Source: SAR202 cluster bacterium bin87
GTDB lineage: Bacteria > Chloroflexota > Dehalococcoidia > Lucifugimonadales > UBA3495
Assembly: GCA_002238825.1 (NCBI GenBank)
Contig: MPNC01000003.1
Location: 124,001 to 188,000, forward strand
Reading direction: 5' to 3'
DNA length: 64,000 nucleotides
Shown here piece after piece: positions 1 to 9,843 of the stretch (position 1 is its first letter; each line of letters opens with the position of its first letter). The notes beneath the pieces are model-generated. The model made no database searches, was not told the DNA's origin, and worked only from the letters and a program-made list of their open reading frames with translations. The translations under genes and the position numbers were made by a program.

Positions 1-1
1 C

Positions 2-295
2 GACCCCACGCAGCGGCCCGGGCTCCACGCCTCGTGCCTGAAGTTCATCCGCGAGAGCGACTGTTGCGTGCTGGTGTGGGACATGATGGATCACACGCCC
101 AACGGCTACGACCTGCCGTGGTCGGTACACGGCAGCATCTTCGCCTATGGCATCGGCCTGCTGGACAACGCACTGCTGCAGCCCCTGGCCGAAGCGTGCG
201 CCGAGGAGGGCCGCTGGGAGTTCATGCTGACCATCAACCCACTACGCGTGGTGGGCGGCACCGGCTCCCCGGTGAACCCGGTGGCAATTCTATAG
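2..295 (+). CDS. Cyclase family protein (kynurenine formamidase-like), C-terminal part
   Basis: Truncated by the window edge: an open frame runs from base 2 to a TAG at 293-295 (97 codons). The visible tail contains LHASCLKFIRE, then VWDMMDH, then a C-terminal GSPVNPVAIL. A terminal SPvNPiAi run following a W-D-M-x-D segment is typical of the metal-dependent hydrolases of the cyclase family (PF04199), which includes kynurenine formamidase and plant-cyclase-like enzymes. The family's metal-binding HxGTHxD motif would lie upstream and is not visible, so activity cannot be judged. The gene converges on the amidohydrolase on the other strand, with 40 bases between the two stops. Substrate unknown. 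Confidence 0.7.
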   Translation, partial: DPTQRPGLHASCLKFIRESDCCVLVWDMMDHTPNGYDLPWSVHGSIFAYGIGLLDNALLQPLAEACAEEGRWEFMLTINPLRVVGGTGSPVNPVAIL

Positions 296-335
296 AACGG
301 GCGCAGACTGGGCTTCACACTGCGCCGCTAGACCG

Positions 336-1541
336 CTAACTGGACGGCCGCTTGTCGGAGACGACGCGGCCGTTTTTGATGACCAACTGCAATTGCCGCA
401 GGTTGTTGATGTCTTCCAGCGGGTTGGCGCCCACCACGATCAGGTCGGCGAGCTTGCCCGCCTCGACGGTGCCCAGCTGATCGCCGACGCGGCATAGCTC
501 GGCGGCGTTGCGGGTGGCGGCCACCAGCGTCTGCCAGGTGGTGGCGCCGTCCCTGACCCACAGGCCCATCTCCAGGAGCGCGGCCTCACGCAGGGGGCGG
601 ATGTCGGAGCCCAGGGCCATCTTCGCGCCGGAGTCCAGAGCGCGGCGGAACCAATAGGCGTGCTCGCCGGATGCGGCGTCGGCGCGGCACTGCAACTCCT
701 GGGCGATGTTGCGCTGGGCCAGCCATCGTTGCTCGTACTCGTTCTGCGCCTGGCCCTCGGTGAGGTGGGATATGGCCAGTGTCGGCACGTACCAGGTGGG
801 CGACTCCGATAGGGTGCCGATGCACTCCTCATCCATGATGTAGCCATGCTCCACGGTATGCGCGCCCAGGCGCAGGGCCGACTTGACGGCGTCCGGGTTG
901 GCGGCGTGGGCCATGACCGGAAACTCGCGCTGACGGGCGATGGCGAAGGCGGCGCTCAGTTCCTCCTCCAGGAAGAAGGAGTGCCAGTGTCGGTCCCAGT
1001 CGGGCCCCATGATGCCGCCGGTGAGATTGAGTTTGATGTGGTCGACACCGTTCTTGATCTGCTCGCGGATGGCCTGGACGAAACCGTAGGGTCCGTCGCA
1101 CTCGCGCGCCTGCCCCGAGGTGAGAAAGTGCCCGCCGGTGGTGGTGAGGAAGTAGCCCGAGGCGAAGACCCGCGGGCCAACCACGTCGCCGGAGTCGAAG
1201 GCCCGCTTCCAGGCCACGTCCATGAAGTGGGCCGCGCCGCCGCAGCGCACGGCGGTGACACCGCCCTCGGTCAGCGCCAGGGAAAGAGCGCGGCCGAAGT
1301 TGGCCGTCTCTTGGGCCACTGTCATACCGGGCGGGACCGGATACTCGGGATGGATGTGCACGTCCCACAGGCCCGGGAGCAGGAACGCGCCGCGCAGGTC
1401 GATTACCGTGGCGCTGGGCGATGTGGCGGTGCCGGAGCCGACCTCGGCTATACGATCGTCGTCAATGACCACGGTGGCATCGGGCTTCACGCCTTCGTTC
1501 GCGCAGTCGATCAGGTTGGCGTTGGTCAGTATCAGGGACAT
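336..1541 (-). CDS. Amidohydrolase family protein
   Basis: Predicted cytoplasmic metal-dependent hydrolase of 401 aa. It has an N-terminal composite beta domain, then GLWDVHIHPE (first HxH metal site), a conserved K in HIKLNLTGG, H residues in MAHAANPDA and VEHGYI, the catalytic Asp in ALGSDIRPL and the C-terminal GKLADLIVVGANPL strand that closes the beta domain. This order matches the imidazolonepropionase/prolidase-like amidohydrolases; the natural substrate cannot be read. The start is placed at ATG 1541 because GGAGG sits seven bases upstream; an in-frame ATG at 1565 would bury that site inside the gene. It may be co-transcribed with the OppDF genes (179-bp gap), which would suit a peptide or amide hydrolase, but this is inference. 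Confidence 0.88.
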   Translation of the reverse strand: MSLILTNANLIDCANEGVKPDATVVIDDDRIAEVGSGTATSPSATVIDLRGAFLLPGLWDVHIHPEYPVPPGMTVAQETANFGRALSLALTEGGVTAVRCGGAAHFMDVAWKRAFDSGDVVGPRVFASGYFLTTTGGHFLTSGQARECDGPYGFVQAIREQIKNGVDHIKLNLTGGIMGPDWDRHWHSFFLEEELSAAFAIARQREFPVMAHAANPDAVKSALRLGAHTVEHGYIMDEECIGTLSESPTWYVPTLAISHLTEGQAQNEYEQRWLAQRNIAQELQCRADAASGEHAYWFRRALDSGAKMALGSDIRPLREAALLEMGLWVRDGATTWQTLVAATRNAAELCRVGDQLGTVEAGKLADLIVVGANPLEDINNLRQLQLVIKNGRVVSDKRPSS

Positions 1542-1720
1542 GCTGGAACCTCCGGCGGACGGCATTATACGGCACGGTGCGAGGGAGGAATGCGCACCTA
1601 GGGGCGCGACTAGGGGAAGCCGGAGGCGATTGGTGGCGCCCTTCCCATCTCGGGCGGTTGGCAGGATTATGCCCAGCGACAGCGCCCCGAGACGGCAGGA
1701 CGTGTGCCCGACCGCCGGCC

Positions 1721-2734
<1,014 letters not shown>

Positions 2735-2763
2735 CAGGAGAGCTCCTTGTGGCGTGGATCGCG

Positions 2764-3759
2764 CTAGGCGGAATCGCCGGTGAGTCGCCAGCAGGTGGCG
2801 ATGTGGCGCGGCGAGGTTTCGACGGCTGGCGGGAACTCTTCGCGGCAGCGGTCGAACACGTAGGGGCAGCGGTCGGCGAAGGTGCAGCCGGGAGGCAGGT
2901 CGTCGAGAGCGGGAGGCTGGCCTTCTATGGAGTACAGGAAGTCGACGTCGTCGTCCACGTTGGGCACGGAGCGCATCAGCGCCTCGGTGTACGGATGCTG
3001 CGGGTTGTTGAACAACTCCCGCACGTCGGCGATCTCGGCGACGCGACCGGCGTACATCACGGCGACGCGGTCACACATCTTGGCCACGATTCCAAAGTCG
3101 TGGGTGATGAAGATGATGGCCATGCCGGTATCTTCCTGCAACTCCTTGAGCAGGGCGAGGTACTGATACTGGATGGTGGCGTCGAGCGATGTGGTTGCCT
3201 CGTCGGCGATTAGGACATTCGGAGCGCCGGCCACGGCGATGGCGCCGACCACGCGCTGCCGCATGCCACCGGACATCTGGTGCGGGAAGTTGGTGAAACG
3301 CACGTCGGGCGATGGGATCTTGACCTTCTCCAGGAGCTCAATGGCTCGGGCCCGCAGGCCGGTGGACCGGCTGTCGCTGCCCTGCCGCAGGGTCTCGATG
3401 ACCTGGTTCCCCACAGTGTAGACGGGATTCAGGGAGGTCATGGGGTCCTGCAGGATCATGCAGATTTCGCGTCCGCGGATCGCGCGCATCTCGGAGGCGG
3501 ATTTTTGCAGCAGATCCTCACCGTGGTAGAGGATCTGGCCGCCCACCGTGCGACCCGCGGGTCCTGGCACCAGGCCCATGATGGACAGGGCGGTCATACT
3601 CTTGCCGGAGCCCGATTCGCCGACGACGCCCAGGGTCTCGCCCGGGTAGAGCTCAAAGCTGACACCGTCCACGGCCTTGACCGTTCCGGTGCGGGTGAAA
3701 AAGTAAGTCTGGAGGTCCTTCACCTCCAGGATGGCGCGCGTGTCGGCGGCGGTAGTCAC
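2764..3759 (-). CDS. oppD: Peptide/nickel ABC transporter ATP-binding protein, OppD-like
   Basis: First ATPase of the pair, 331 aa from a GTG start at 3759. That start is chosen because GGAGG lies seven bases before it and because the 38 upstream residues open in frame look unlike any OppD N-terminus. Walker A is GESGSGKS, the Q-loop MILQDPMTSLNPVY, the signature MSGGMRQRVVGAIA, Walker B VLIADEATTSLD and the H-loop FITHDFG. The C-terminus has the PPGCTFADRCP oligo_HPY motif. OppD and OppF normally form a heterodimer that powers import of peptides or nickel chelates. The gene is divergent from the lipoprotein gene at 3886, so promoters for both should lie in the 126 bp between. Confidence 0.93.
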   Translation of the reverse strand: MTTAADTRAILEVKDLQTYFFTRTGTVKAVDGVSFELYPGETLGVVGESGSGKSMTALSIMGLVPGPAGRTVGGQILYHGEDLLQKSASEMRAIRGREICMILQDPMTSLNPVYTVGNQVIETLRQGSDSRSTGLRARAIELLEKVKIPSPDVRFTNFPHQMSGGMRQRVVGAIAVAGAPNVLIADEATTSLDATIQYQYLALLKELQEDTGMAIIFITHDFGIVAKMCDRVAVMYAGRVAEIADVRELFNNPQHPYTEALMRSVPNVDDDVDFLYSIEGQPPALDDLPPGCTFADRCPYVFDRCREEFPPAVETSPRHIATCWRLTGDSA

Positions 3760-3885
3760 AAGAAGGCCTCCCCGTAATTGCGCCGACAAGGTTAGCGTAA
3801 GGTTCGGCGGGTGGCAAGCGCGAGAGACCGATGGCAACGCCGCGCCCAGGGCGGTACTATTGTCCCTACGCAAGCCAGGAGGTCA

Positions 3886-5631
3886 ATGGTGAAATCGCGA
3901 CGTGGTCGATCTCTTTTGACGATATCCGTAGCGATCACGCTGATTGTGTTGCTGGTATCGCCGGCCTGTACCTCGCCTGAGCCGACACCGGCGTCGGTCG
4001 TCGAAAGCAGACCCACTGATGCGCCGTTGCCCACGGCCACCGCGCTACCGACAGCGACGATGGCCGCGCCCCCGCCCACCGTCGCGGCGGCGCCGACCGC
4101 AACGCCCGTACCTCCGACAGATACGCCGGCGCCGACTTTCACGCCGGTGCCCCAGCCAACCGCCACGCCTGCCGCAACACCCAGGCCGACCTACACACCA
4201 CGACCGCGGTCTACGCCCACGCCGATCCCCACGTTTGCGCCCCGGCCGACGAACACGCCGACTATACCGAGCGCGGTCCGGGAACTGGAAAACGGCCAAT
4301 GGCTGGCAGACAACGAACGCACGCTCGCCAGCCAGATCGGGAGCCTTTCCTGGATCGCAGACGGCTTGGACAAGGGCGAGGCGCCACCTGCGCAGGACCT
4401 TGTGGACCTTGCAGTCTGGTACCCCGAGGTCTTCGCGATTGCCATCGAACTCGACTGGCTGGAAGACGGTGTATCCGAGGCGGAGGCAGCCGCGCTGGAT
4501 TCGGCGCGCTGGATGGCATTTTACGGGGACGAGTTGGCTCCCGCGGTCTTGCAAAAACCCTGGTTTGTCGACGGCATTACCGCCCACGAGGCAACGGTGG
4601 CCCAAAACCTCTACGGGCTGGTTTGGATCGAGGACGATCTGGTCCGGGAAAACATCATTGACGCGGCGATCCAGATGCTCTCCATGCCGTTCCTGGAAAC
4701 GGTGACCGGCAAGGATGCCCTGGCGGTGATGTCGTTGCGGAGACTCGAGTACGGCGATGAGGAAACCTTCCTGGACGTCCTGGCTCATCCGAAATTGAAG
4801 GGCGGTATCACGGATGAAGGGGCAAAGATGGTCGCCCTGCTCGGGGGCACCTATTCCTACCGGCCGGAATCCGGCGATGTGCTGCTGCGCGGGACCGGCG
4901 TCTACTGGGAAGAGCGCACCGTCGAGCTGCCGATCTCAGGCGATGTATCGCTGACCGTGGTCCGTATCCGCGACCAGTCGACCGCAAGCATGGACTACCT
5001 CGAACACAGCGTGCGGACCATCGAGGAGTTCATGGGCGTTGGCCTGCCCACCAATTACATCGCCCTGCTGTATGACGACGCCGTGTTCCCAGGATCAGGT
5101 GGGACAAACTTCGGCACGCACATGGCGATACAGCTCGTCTTTGACGTGGAAAACGGATTCGGGTGGGCTTACACGCCCTTCATAATTGGCCACGAGGTTG
5201 CGCATTACTATTGGCATGGCAATAGTGACTGGATCGACGAAGGGGCTGCTGAGATACTCGGGAGCATCTCCGAATTCGCCCGGGAGGAAACACCGATCGA
5301 CGTGACCAACAACCCCTGCGCGGCGGCGGAGACGATTGGCGAACTGGAGGCCATGGATCCAGATGCGCTGGGAACCAGGGGGTTCAACTGCAACTATACG
5401 CTTGGCGAGCGCCTTTTCCTCGATCTCTATCATGCCCTGGGCGAGGAGACCTTCCGACAGGGTTTCAGCAGCCTGTACCTGAAATCGCAGGCGGAGGACT
5501 ACTCCGACGACTGCGAGGGCACAGAGTTGGGCATCTGCCACCTGGTCGCCGCTTTCAAGGCCGACGTGTCGGCGACCGATGCGGCAAAGGTGGACGAGAT
5601 CGTGGCGCGGTGGTACGGGCCGCTGCCGTAG
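3886..5631 (+). CDS. Putative secreted lipoprotein with HExxH metallopeptidase-like domain
   Basis: 581 aa from ATG 3886, which follows AGGAGG at very short spacing; the GTG directly after it is better spaced and equally possible. The N-terminus is basic, then a hydrophobic stretch ending LVSPAC, an imperfect lipobox, suggesting a membrane-anchored exported protein. Next is a low-complexity linker rich in T-P repeats (about residues 30-125), common in Chloroflexota surface proteins. A helical region follows, then a gluzincin-like core: HEVAHYYWH with His436, Glu437 and His440, and DEGAAE with Glu452 as a likely third zinc ligand. This resembles the peptidase-MA-like group rather than classical M1 aminopeptidases. 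Substrate unknown. Confidence 0.75.
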   Translation: MVKSRRGRSLLTISVAITLIVLLVSPACTSPEPTPASVVESRPTDAPLPTATALPTATMAAPPPTVAAAPTATPVPPTDTPAPTFTPVPQPTATPAATPRPTYTPRPRSTPTPIPTFAPRPTNTPTIPSAVRELENGQWLADNERTLASQIGSLSWIADGLDKGEAPPAQDLVDLAVWYPEVFAIAIELDWLEDGVSEAEAAALDSARWMAFYGDELAPAVLQKPWFVDGITAHEATVAQNLYGLVWIEDDLVRENIIDAAIQMLSMPFLETVTGKDALAVMSLRRLEYGDEETFLDVLAHPKLKGGITDEGAKMVALLGGTYSYRPESGDVLLRGTGVYWEERTVELPISGDVSLTVVRIRDQSTASMDYLEHSVRTIEEFMGVGLPTNYIALLYDDAVFPGSGGTNFGTHMAIQLVFDVENGFGWAYTPFIIGHEVAHYYWHGNSDWIDEGAAEILGSISEFAREETPIDVTNNPCAAAETIGELEAMDPDALGTRGFNCNYTLGERLFLDLYHALGEETFRQGFSSLYLKSQAEDYSDDCEGTELGICHLVAAFKADVSATDAAKVDEIVARWYGPLP

Positions 5632-5646
5632 GTGACAGGGCCCGGT

Positions 5647-6342
5647 TTAGGGCGCTTCGGCGGTGTCCGGGCCGGCCGGCGGCATGAAGTCGGACACCGC
5701 CAGGACCACGTCGGGGAATGCCCGGGGGCTGATGTTCTCCCCCGCTCGGTAGGTTCGGACGGCCGCGTACTCCGCGCCGTTGGGCTCAGAGTAGGACGTC
5801 ACTTCCTGAGCCCGCAGGTTGGCTACCCACACCTCCGTGATACCGGCCGCGGCGTACCGGGCCAGCTTGGCGCCCTGGTCATAGGCCAGCGAGCTGTCAG
5901 CGACCTCAATGACCAGGTGGACGTCCGGCGGGAAATATGGCCCCAACTCGCTCAAAGGACGTTCACGCAACACGGCAATATCAGGTTGCGGCGCGCTGCG
6001 GTCATTCAGGCGAATTGCCCCCTGCACCCGTATTATCGCCCTGCCTATCAATGAGGGAACGAACAATCGGGTAAGCCAGTCGGTGCAGGCTTCGTGAGGG
6101 TCGCCAATCGGCGGCATAATGACTGTCTCCCCATCGATCAGTTCGATACGATCATCTTCATGCAGAATGCCGGCCCTCTCCATGGCCAGGTACTCGTCCA
6201 CAGTGAAACGGCGGTGGCCGGCCAACACGTCGGCTTGCTCCCCCGCGTCGATGATGCCGGCCCTGGCCAGGGCGGCGCACTCTTCAGAGCTGAACGGTCG
6301 CGCCGGGGGCATTCCGACCATCGTCAGCGTCGTTGTAGTCAT
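5647..6342 (-). CDS. Uma2 family endonuclease (DUF820)
   Basis: 231 aa. The pattern is that of the Uma2/DUF820 PD-(D/E)XK-fold nucleases: EYLAMERAGILHEDDRIELIDGE near the N-terminus, then PQPDIAVL (catalytic Asp), LVIEVADSS (catalytic Glu) followed by a Lys in GAKLARYAAAGI and VWVANL. The start is ATG 6342 with GGAGG eight bases upstream; the in-frame ATG at 6399 lacks such a site. Uma2 genes occur in large families in Cyanobacteria and Chloroflexota; their biological role is unsettled. This copy converges on the lipoprotein gene and is divergent from acs. A second, unlike copy lies at 54147-54887. Confidence 0.88.
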   Translation of the reverse strand: MTTTTLTMVGMPPARPFSSEECAALARAGIIDAGEQADVLAGHRRFTVDEYLAMERAGILHEDDRIELIDGETVIMPPIGDPHEACTDWLTRLFVPSLIGRAIIRVQGAIRLNDRSAPQPDIAVLRERPLSELGPYFPPDVHLVIEVADSSLAYDQGAKLARYAAAGITEVWVANLRAQEVTSYSEPNGAEYAAVRTYRAGENISPRAFPDVVLAVSDFMPPAGPDTAEAP

Positions 6343-6465
6343 CAGGGATTCCTCCGCCCGGGTCTGCGCTGTGGGCGCATGATGGCCGAATCTTACCATG
6401 CCGGCGATGTGCTAATATCTGCGGGTGATTGACACTGTCGTTACCCGCTCCGGAGGTTCCTTACC

Positions 6466-8418
6466 ATGACTCAGAATACCGGCGCTTTTGAGGCCCTGCT
6501 GCAGGAAGACCGGACGTATCCGCCCCCGGCCGAGTTCGTCGCCAACGCCAACATGTCCGACCCGGGGGTGTACGAAGAGGCTGCTCGGGACCCGGAGGCC
6601 TTCTGGGCGCGGTTCGCCGGCGAGCTGGACTGGTTCGAGCCCTGGCACACGGTGCTGGACTGGTCGGACGCGCCCTTCGCCAAGTGGTTCGTGGGGGGCA
6701 AGCTGAACGCCGCGTACAACTGCATCGACCGTCACCTCGACGGACCGCGCAAGAATAAGGCGGCCATCATCTGGGAGGGCGAGCCGGGAGACTGGCAGGT
6801 CTACACCTACCGCGATCTGTACCGCGAGGTGTGCAAGTTCGCCAACGGTTTGAAGAGCCTCGGCGTCAAGAAGGGCGACCGGGTCACGCTGTACATGCCT
6901 ATGGTGCCGGAGCTGGCCATCGCCATGCTGGCGTGCGCCCGCATCGGCGCGCCCCACAGCATCGTTTTCGGCGGGTTCAGCGCGGAGTCGCTGCGCGACC
7001 GCATCGAGGACTCCCAGTCCAAGGTGATGATCACGGCCGATGGGGGCTGGCGACGCGGCAGCATCATTCCGCTGAAGCAGAATGCCGACGCGTCCATCGA
7101 GGGCGACACGCCGGTGCAGAATGTGGTGGTGGTGAAACGCACCGCCCACGACGTGCCCATGGTGGAGGGTCGGGATGTCTGGTGGCACGACCTGGTCGCC
7201 GACCAGCCCCTGACCTGCGAGCCGGAGCAGATGGACAGCGAGGACATGCTGTTCATGCTGTATACCAGCGGCACCACCGGCAAGCCCAAGGGCATCGTCC
7301 ACACCACCGGCGGCTACATGACCGGCACCTACGCCACCAGCAAGTGGATCTTCGACCTCAAGGAAGATGACGTGTACTGGTGTACCGCCGACATCGGTTG
7401 GGTGACCGGCCACAGCTACATCATCTACGGGCCGCTGGCCAACGGCGCGACCACGGTGATGTACGAGGGCTCGCCGGATTATCCCGACCGGGACCGGTTC
7501 TGGGCCATCGTCGAGAAGTACGCCTGCACCATTTGCTACACGGCGCCCACGGCGATCCGGACCTTCATGCGATGGGGCGAGGAGTATCCCGAGCGGCACG
7601 ACATGTCGTCGCTGCGACTACTGGGTTCCGTTGGTGAGCCCATCAACCCGGAGGCGTGGGTTTGGTACTGGCAGCACATCGGCGGCGGCCGCTGCCCGGT
7701 GGTGGACACCTGGTGGCAGACCGAAACCGGTGCGGTGATGATTTCGGCCCTGCCGGGCATCACTACCCTGAAGCCCGGTTCGGCCACGCAGCCCTTCCCC
7801 GGCATCGACGCGGCCATCCTGGACGAGCAGGGCAACGAGATTGGCCCGGGCGGCGGCGGCTACCTGGTGGTCCGCAAGCCGTGGCCCAGCATGCTGCGCG
7901 GGATCTACGGCGACCCCGAGCGATTCGTGCAGCAGTACTGGTCCAATTACGAGGGCACTTACTTCACCAGCGACGGCGCGAAGCTGGACGAGGAATCCTA
8001 CTTCTGGCTGCTGGGTCGTGTCGACGACGTGATCAACGTGTCGGCGCACCGGATCAGCACCATGGAGGTGGAATCGGCGCTGGTGGATAACCTGAAGGTT
8101 GCCGAGGCGGCGTGCATCGGCCGCAGCCACGAGGTGAAAGGGCAGGCCATCGTCGCCTTCGTCACCCTCAAGGACCAGGTGGCCGGCTCCGACGACGTGA
8201 TCACCGAGCTGAAGCAGCACGTGGCCGGCAAGATCGGCCCCATGGCTCGTCCGGACGACATCTACTTCGCCGCCGAGCTTCCCAAGACCCGCAGCGGCAA
8301 GATCATGCGTCGCCTCCTCCGCGACGTGGCCGAAGGCCGGGCTCTTGGCGACACCACCACGCTGGCCGACCCTGCGGTGGTGGAGATGCTCAAGGAGCAG
8401 TACGGGGACGAGGACTAG
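6466..8418 (+). CDS. acs: Acetyl-CoA synthetase (AMP-forming)
   Basis: 650 aa, the usual length for acetyl-CoA synthetase, converting acetate, ATP and CoA to acetyl-CoA, AMP and PPi through acetyl-AMP. The N-terminal ACAS_N region is followed by the adenylation core with the P-loop [11 protein letters not shown] starting at about residue 266, [24 protein letters not shown] (A5-type motif) and [15 protein letters not shown]. The C-terminal domain carries [10 protein letters not shown] with Lys612, the position that in characterised Acs enzymes is acetylated by Pat-type enzymes to switch activity off. The ATG has GGAGG with about nine bases spacing. It stands alone and ends at a strong intrinsic terminator. 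Confidence 0.96.
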   Translation: MTQNTGAFEALLQEDRTYPPPAEFVANANMSDPGVYEEAARDPEAFWARFAGELDWFEPWHTVLDWSDAPFAKWFVGGKLNAAYNCIDRHLDGPRKNKAAIIWEGEPGDWQVYTYRDLYREVCKFANGLKSLGVKKGDRVTLYMPMVPELAIAMLACARIGAPHSIVFGGFSAESLRDRIEDSQSKVMITADGGWRRGSIIPLKQNADASIEGDTPVQNVVVVKRTAHDVPMVEGRDVWWHDLVADQPLTCEPEQMDSEDMLFMLYTSGTTGKPKGIVHTTGGYMTGTYATSKWIFDLKEDDVYWCTADIGWVTGHSYIIYGPLANGATTVMYEGSPDYPDRDRFWAIVEKYACTICYTAPTAIRTFMRWGEEYPERHDMSSLRLLGSVGEPINPEAWVWYWQHIGGGRCPVVDTWWQTETGAVMISALPGITTLKPGSATQPFPGIDAAILDEQGNEIGPGGGGYLVVRKPWPSMLRGIYGDPERFVQQYWSNYEGTYFTSDGAKLDEESYFWLLGRVDDVINVSAHRISTMEVESALVDNLKVAEAACIGRSHEVKGQAIVAFVTLKDQVAGSDDVITELKQHVAGKIGPMARPDDIYFAAELPKTRSGKIMRRLLRDVAEGRALGDTTTLADPAVVEMLKEQYGDED

Positions 8419-8454
8419 CGCGGTCCACTGTCCTCACAACACGAAGCGCTGAAC

Positions 8455-8484
8455 AAGGCCTTCTCCACAACGGAGAAGGCCTTT
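8455..8484 (+). terminator. Intrinsic terminator after acs
   Basis: A perfect 12-bp stem: arms 8455-8466 and 8472-8483 with a five-base loop, running into TTTATC. It lies 37 bases after the acs stop codon and before the HEPN/TPR gene. Confidence 0.85.
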
Positions 8485-8626
8485 ATCAATGCGCGAAAAT
8501 CGCGCTGGCTTTACGCGACGGGCTTCCGTTTCTTCATGCTATGTTGACCCGGAAGAATGCAGCTCAAGCATTTCTGTAGAAGTTGATCTTGCGCTCACCT
8601 TTTGGCGGTAATTTGGACGGAATTTC

Positions 8627-9634
8627 ATGACTGCGCCTGCGCCCTACAACAACCACAGCCTGGTCGGTGAGGCCCTGCGACTGCTGGCCGCCGGACTGGG
8701 TCCCTACGTATCCGGCAAGATGCAAGAGGCCGTGGACGCTGGACGCTACGCGCCCGACGACTCGGAAGCCCTCGGCGAGATTGCCGGGGATATCTCGGTG
8801 ACCCTGCGCGTGATGGCCATGGCCTGGAACGACGTTTTCCGCGATGCCCTGGGCCCTGCCGAGCGCAGCCTGGTGTCCGAGATCCGCGAAACCCGCAACC
8901 GTTGGGCGCACCAGGACACCTTCGACGACGATGACCTGGACCGCGCGCTGGACTCCATTGGCCGGCTGCTGGCTGCCGTCGGCGCCATCAACGAAGCCAA
9001 GCGCATCGACGGCGCCAAGCACCGCCTCCGCCTCAGGCGCTACGGAACGGCGTCGTCCAGGGCTGCCGCGCCGGATGATGCCGCGCCAGACCCCCAGGCC
9101 GAGCCGGACCCTGCGGCCGAAATGCAGCCGATGGATCCGCCCGGAGAAGCCGAGCTGCCTCCGGCCGCCGATCTGGACGACCGGCCCGCGGATGCGATTG
9201 CCGCCCCTGACTCCGCGCGCGAACACCTGATACAGGAATACATCCACAAAGGCGTGGAATACCGGCGTAACGAGCACTTCGGCCATGCCATGGGGGAATT
9301 TGAGCAGGCGATTCGCATCGACCCTGACCGGGCCGACACCTGGTTCCATCGGGGTATGACCTGGGGACTGATGGGCGACCACGGACGGGCCATCGCCGAT
9401 TTCAACCGCGCTATCGCCATCAGCCCGCTGTATGCCGAAGCCTACAACTGTCGGGGGTACGCCCATTTTTGTCGGGGCGATTATCGGCTGGCAGTGGATG
9501 ACCTGGAACGAGCTGACCGTTTGAACCCCGGCGACGAATTGATCCAGGGCAACCTGCAGCAGGCCCGGATGCGCTTCCTGCAGCAGCCGGGCAACCCCGA
9601 TCCGACGAGATACGGGGCCGGTCCAGCCCCGTAA
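8627..9634 (+). CDS. Swt1-type HEPN domain protein with C-terminal TPR repeats
   Basis: 335 aa. The first ~130 residues read as a Swt1-like HEPN domain: NHSLVGEALRLLAAGLGPYV at the N-terminus and RETRNRWAHQ, which contains an R-x4-H pair, the ribonuclease-type signature of HEPN domains. A proline/alanine-rich, acidic linker (about residues 140-200) leads to two or three TPR units (VEYRRNEHFGHAMGEFEQAI, then DRADTWFHRGMTWGLMGDHG and YAEAYNCRGYAHFCRGDY). HEPN domains are found in RNases of defence and toxin systems; the TPRs suggest docking to a partner. No partner gene is adjacent. Function not assigned. Confidence 0.75.
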   Translation: MTAPAPYNNHSLVGEALRLLAAGLGPYVSGKMQEAVDAGRYAPDDSEALGEIAGDISVTLRVMAMAWNDVFRDALGPAERSLVSEIRETRNRWAHQDTFDDDDLDRALDSIGRLLAAVGAINEAKRIDGAKHRLRLRRYGTASSRAAAPDDAAPDPQAEPDPAAEMQPMDPPGEAELPPAADLDDRPADAIAAPDSAREHLIQEYIHKGVEYRRNEHFGHAMGEFEQAIRIDPDRADTWFHRGMTWGLMGDHGRAIADFNRAIAISPLYAEAYNCRGYAHFCRGDYRLAVDDLERADRLNPGDELIQGNLQQARMRFLQQPGNPDPTRYGAGPAP

Positions 9635-9715
9635 CGACGAGACCCGACCGGTTACTCATCGCTCAATCCAGTCTTCCCGGGTTGGCACTTATGCGGATAC
9701 AGATTCGCCCGAGTT

Positions 9716-9806
9716 GTCATTGCGAGCGAAGCGCGGCAACCTCGTTACCATAGGGGTGATTCTCCAGACAACGAGATCGCAACGTCACTACGCTCCTCGC
9801 GATGAC
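9716..9806. repeat. Family A palindromic repeat, copy 1
   Basis: About 90 bp with imperfect inverted arms: left arm begins GTCATTGCGAGCGAAGCG, right arm ends CTCCTCGCGATGAC. The two arms are near reverse complements, so the transcript or single strand can form a long hairpin. It fills most of the 9635-9843 gap between convergent genes. Related copies lie at 12599, 21399, 29440, 35904 and 59855. Confidence 0.85.
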
Positions 9807-9843
9807 GAAGCGGGTACGCATGAGGGGGGCGGCGTGCGCGGTT

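Noticed and set aside
6412-7599. 395-codon frame antisense to acs
   Set aside because: Mirror of the acs reading frame with no motifs; acs itself is unambiguous.
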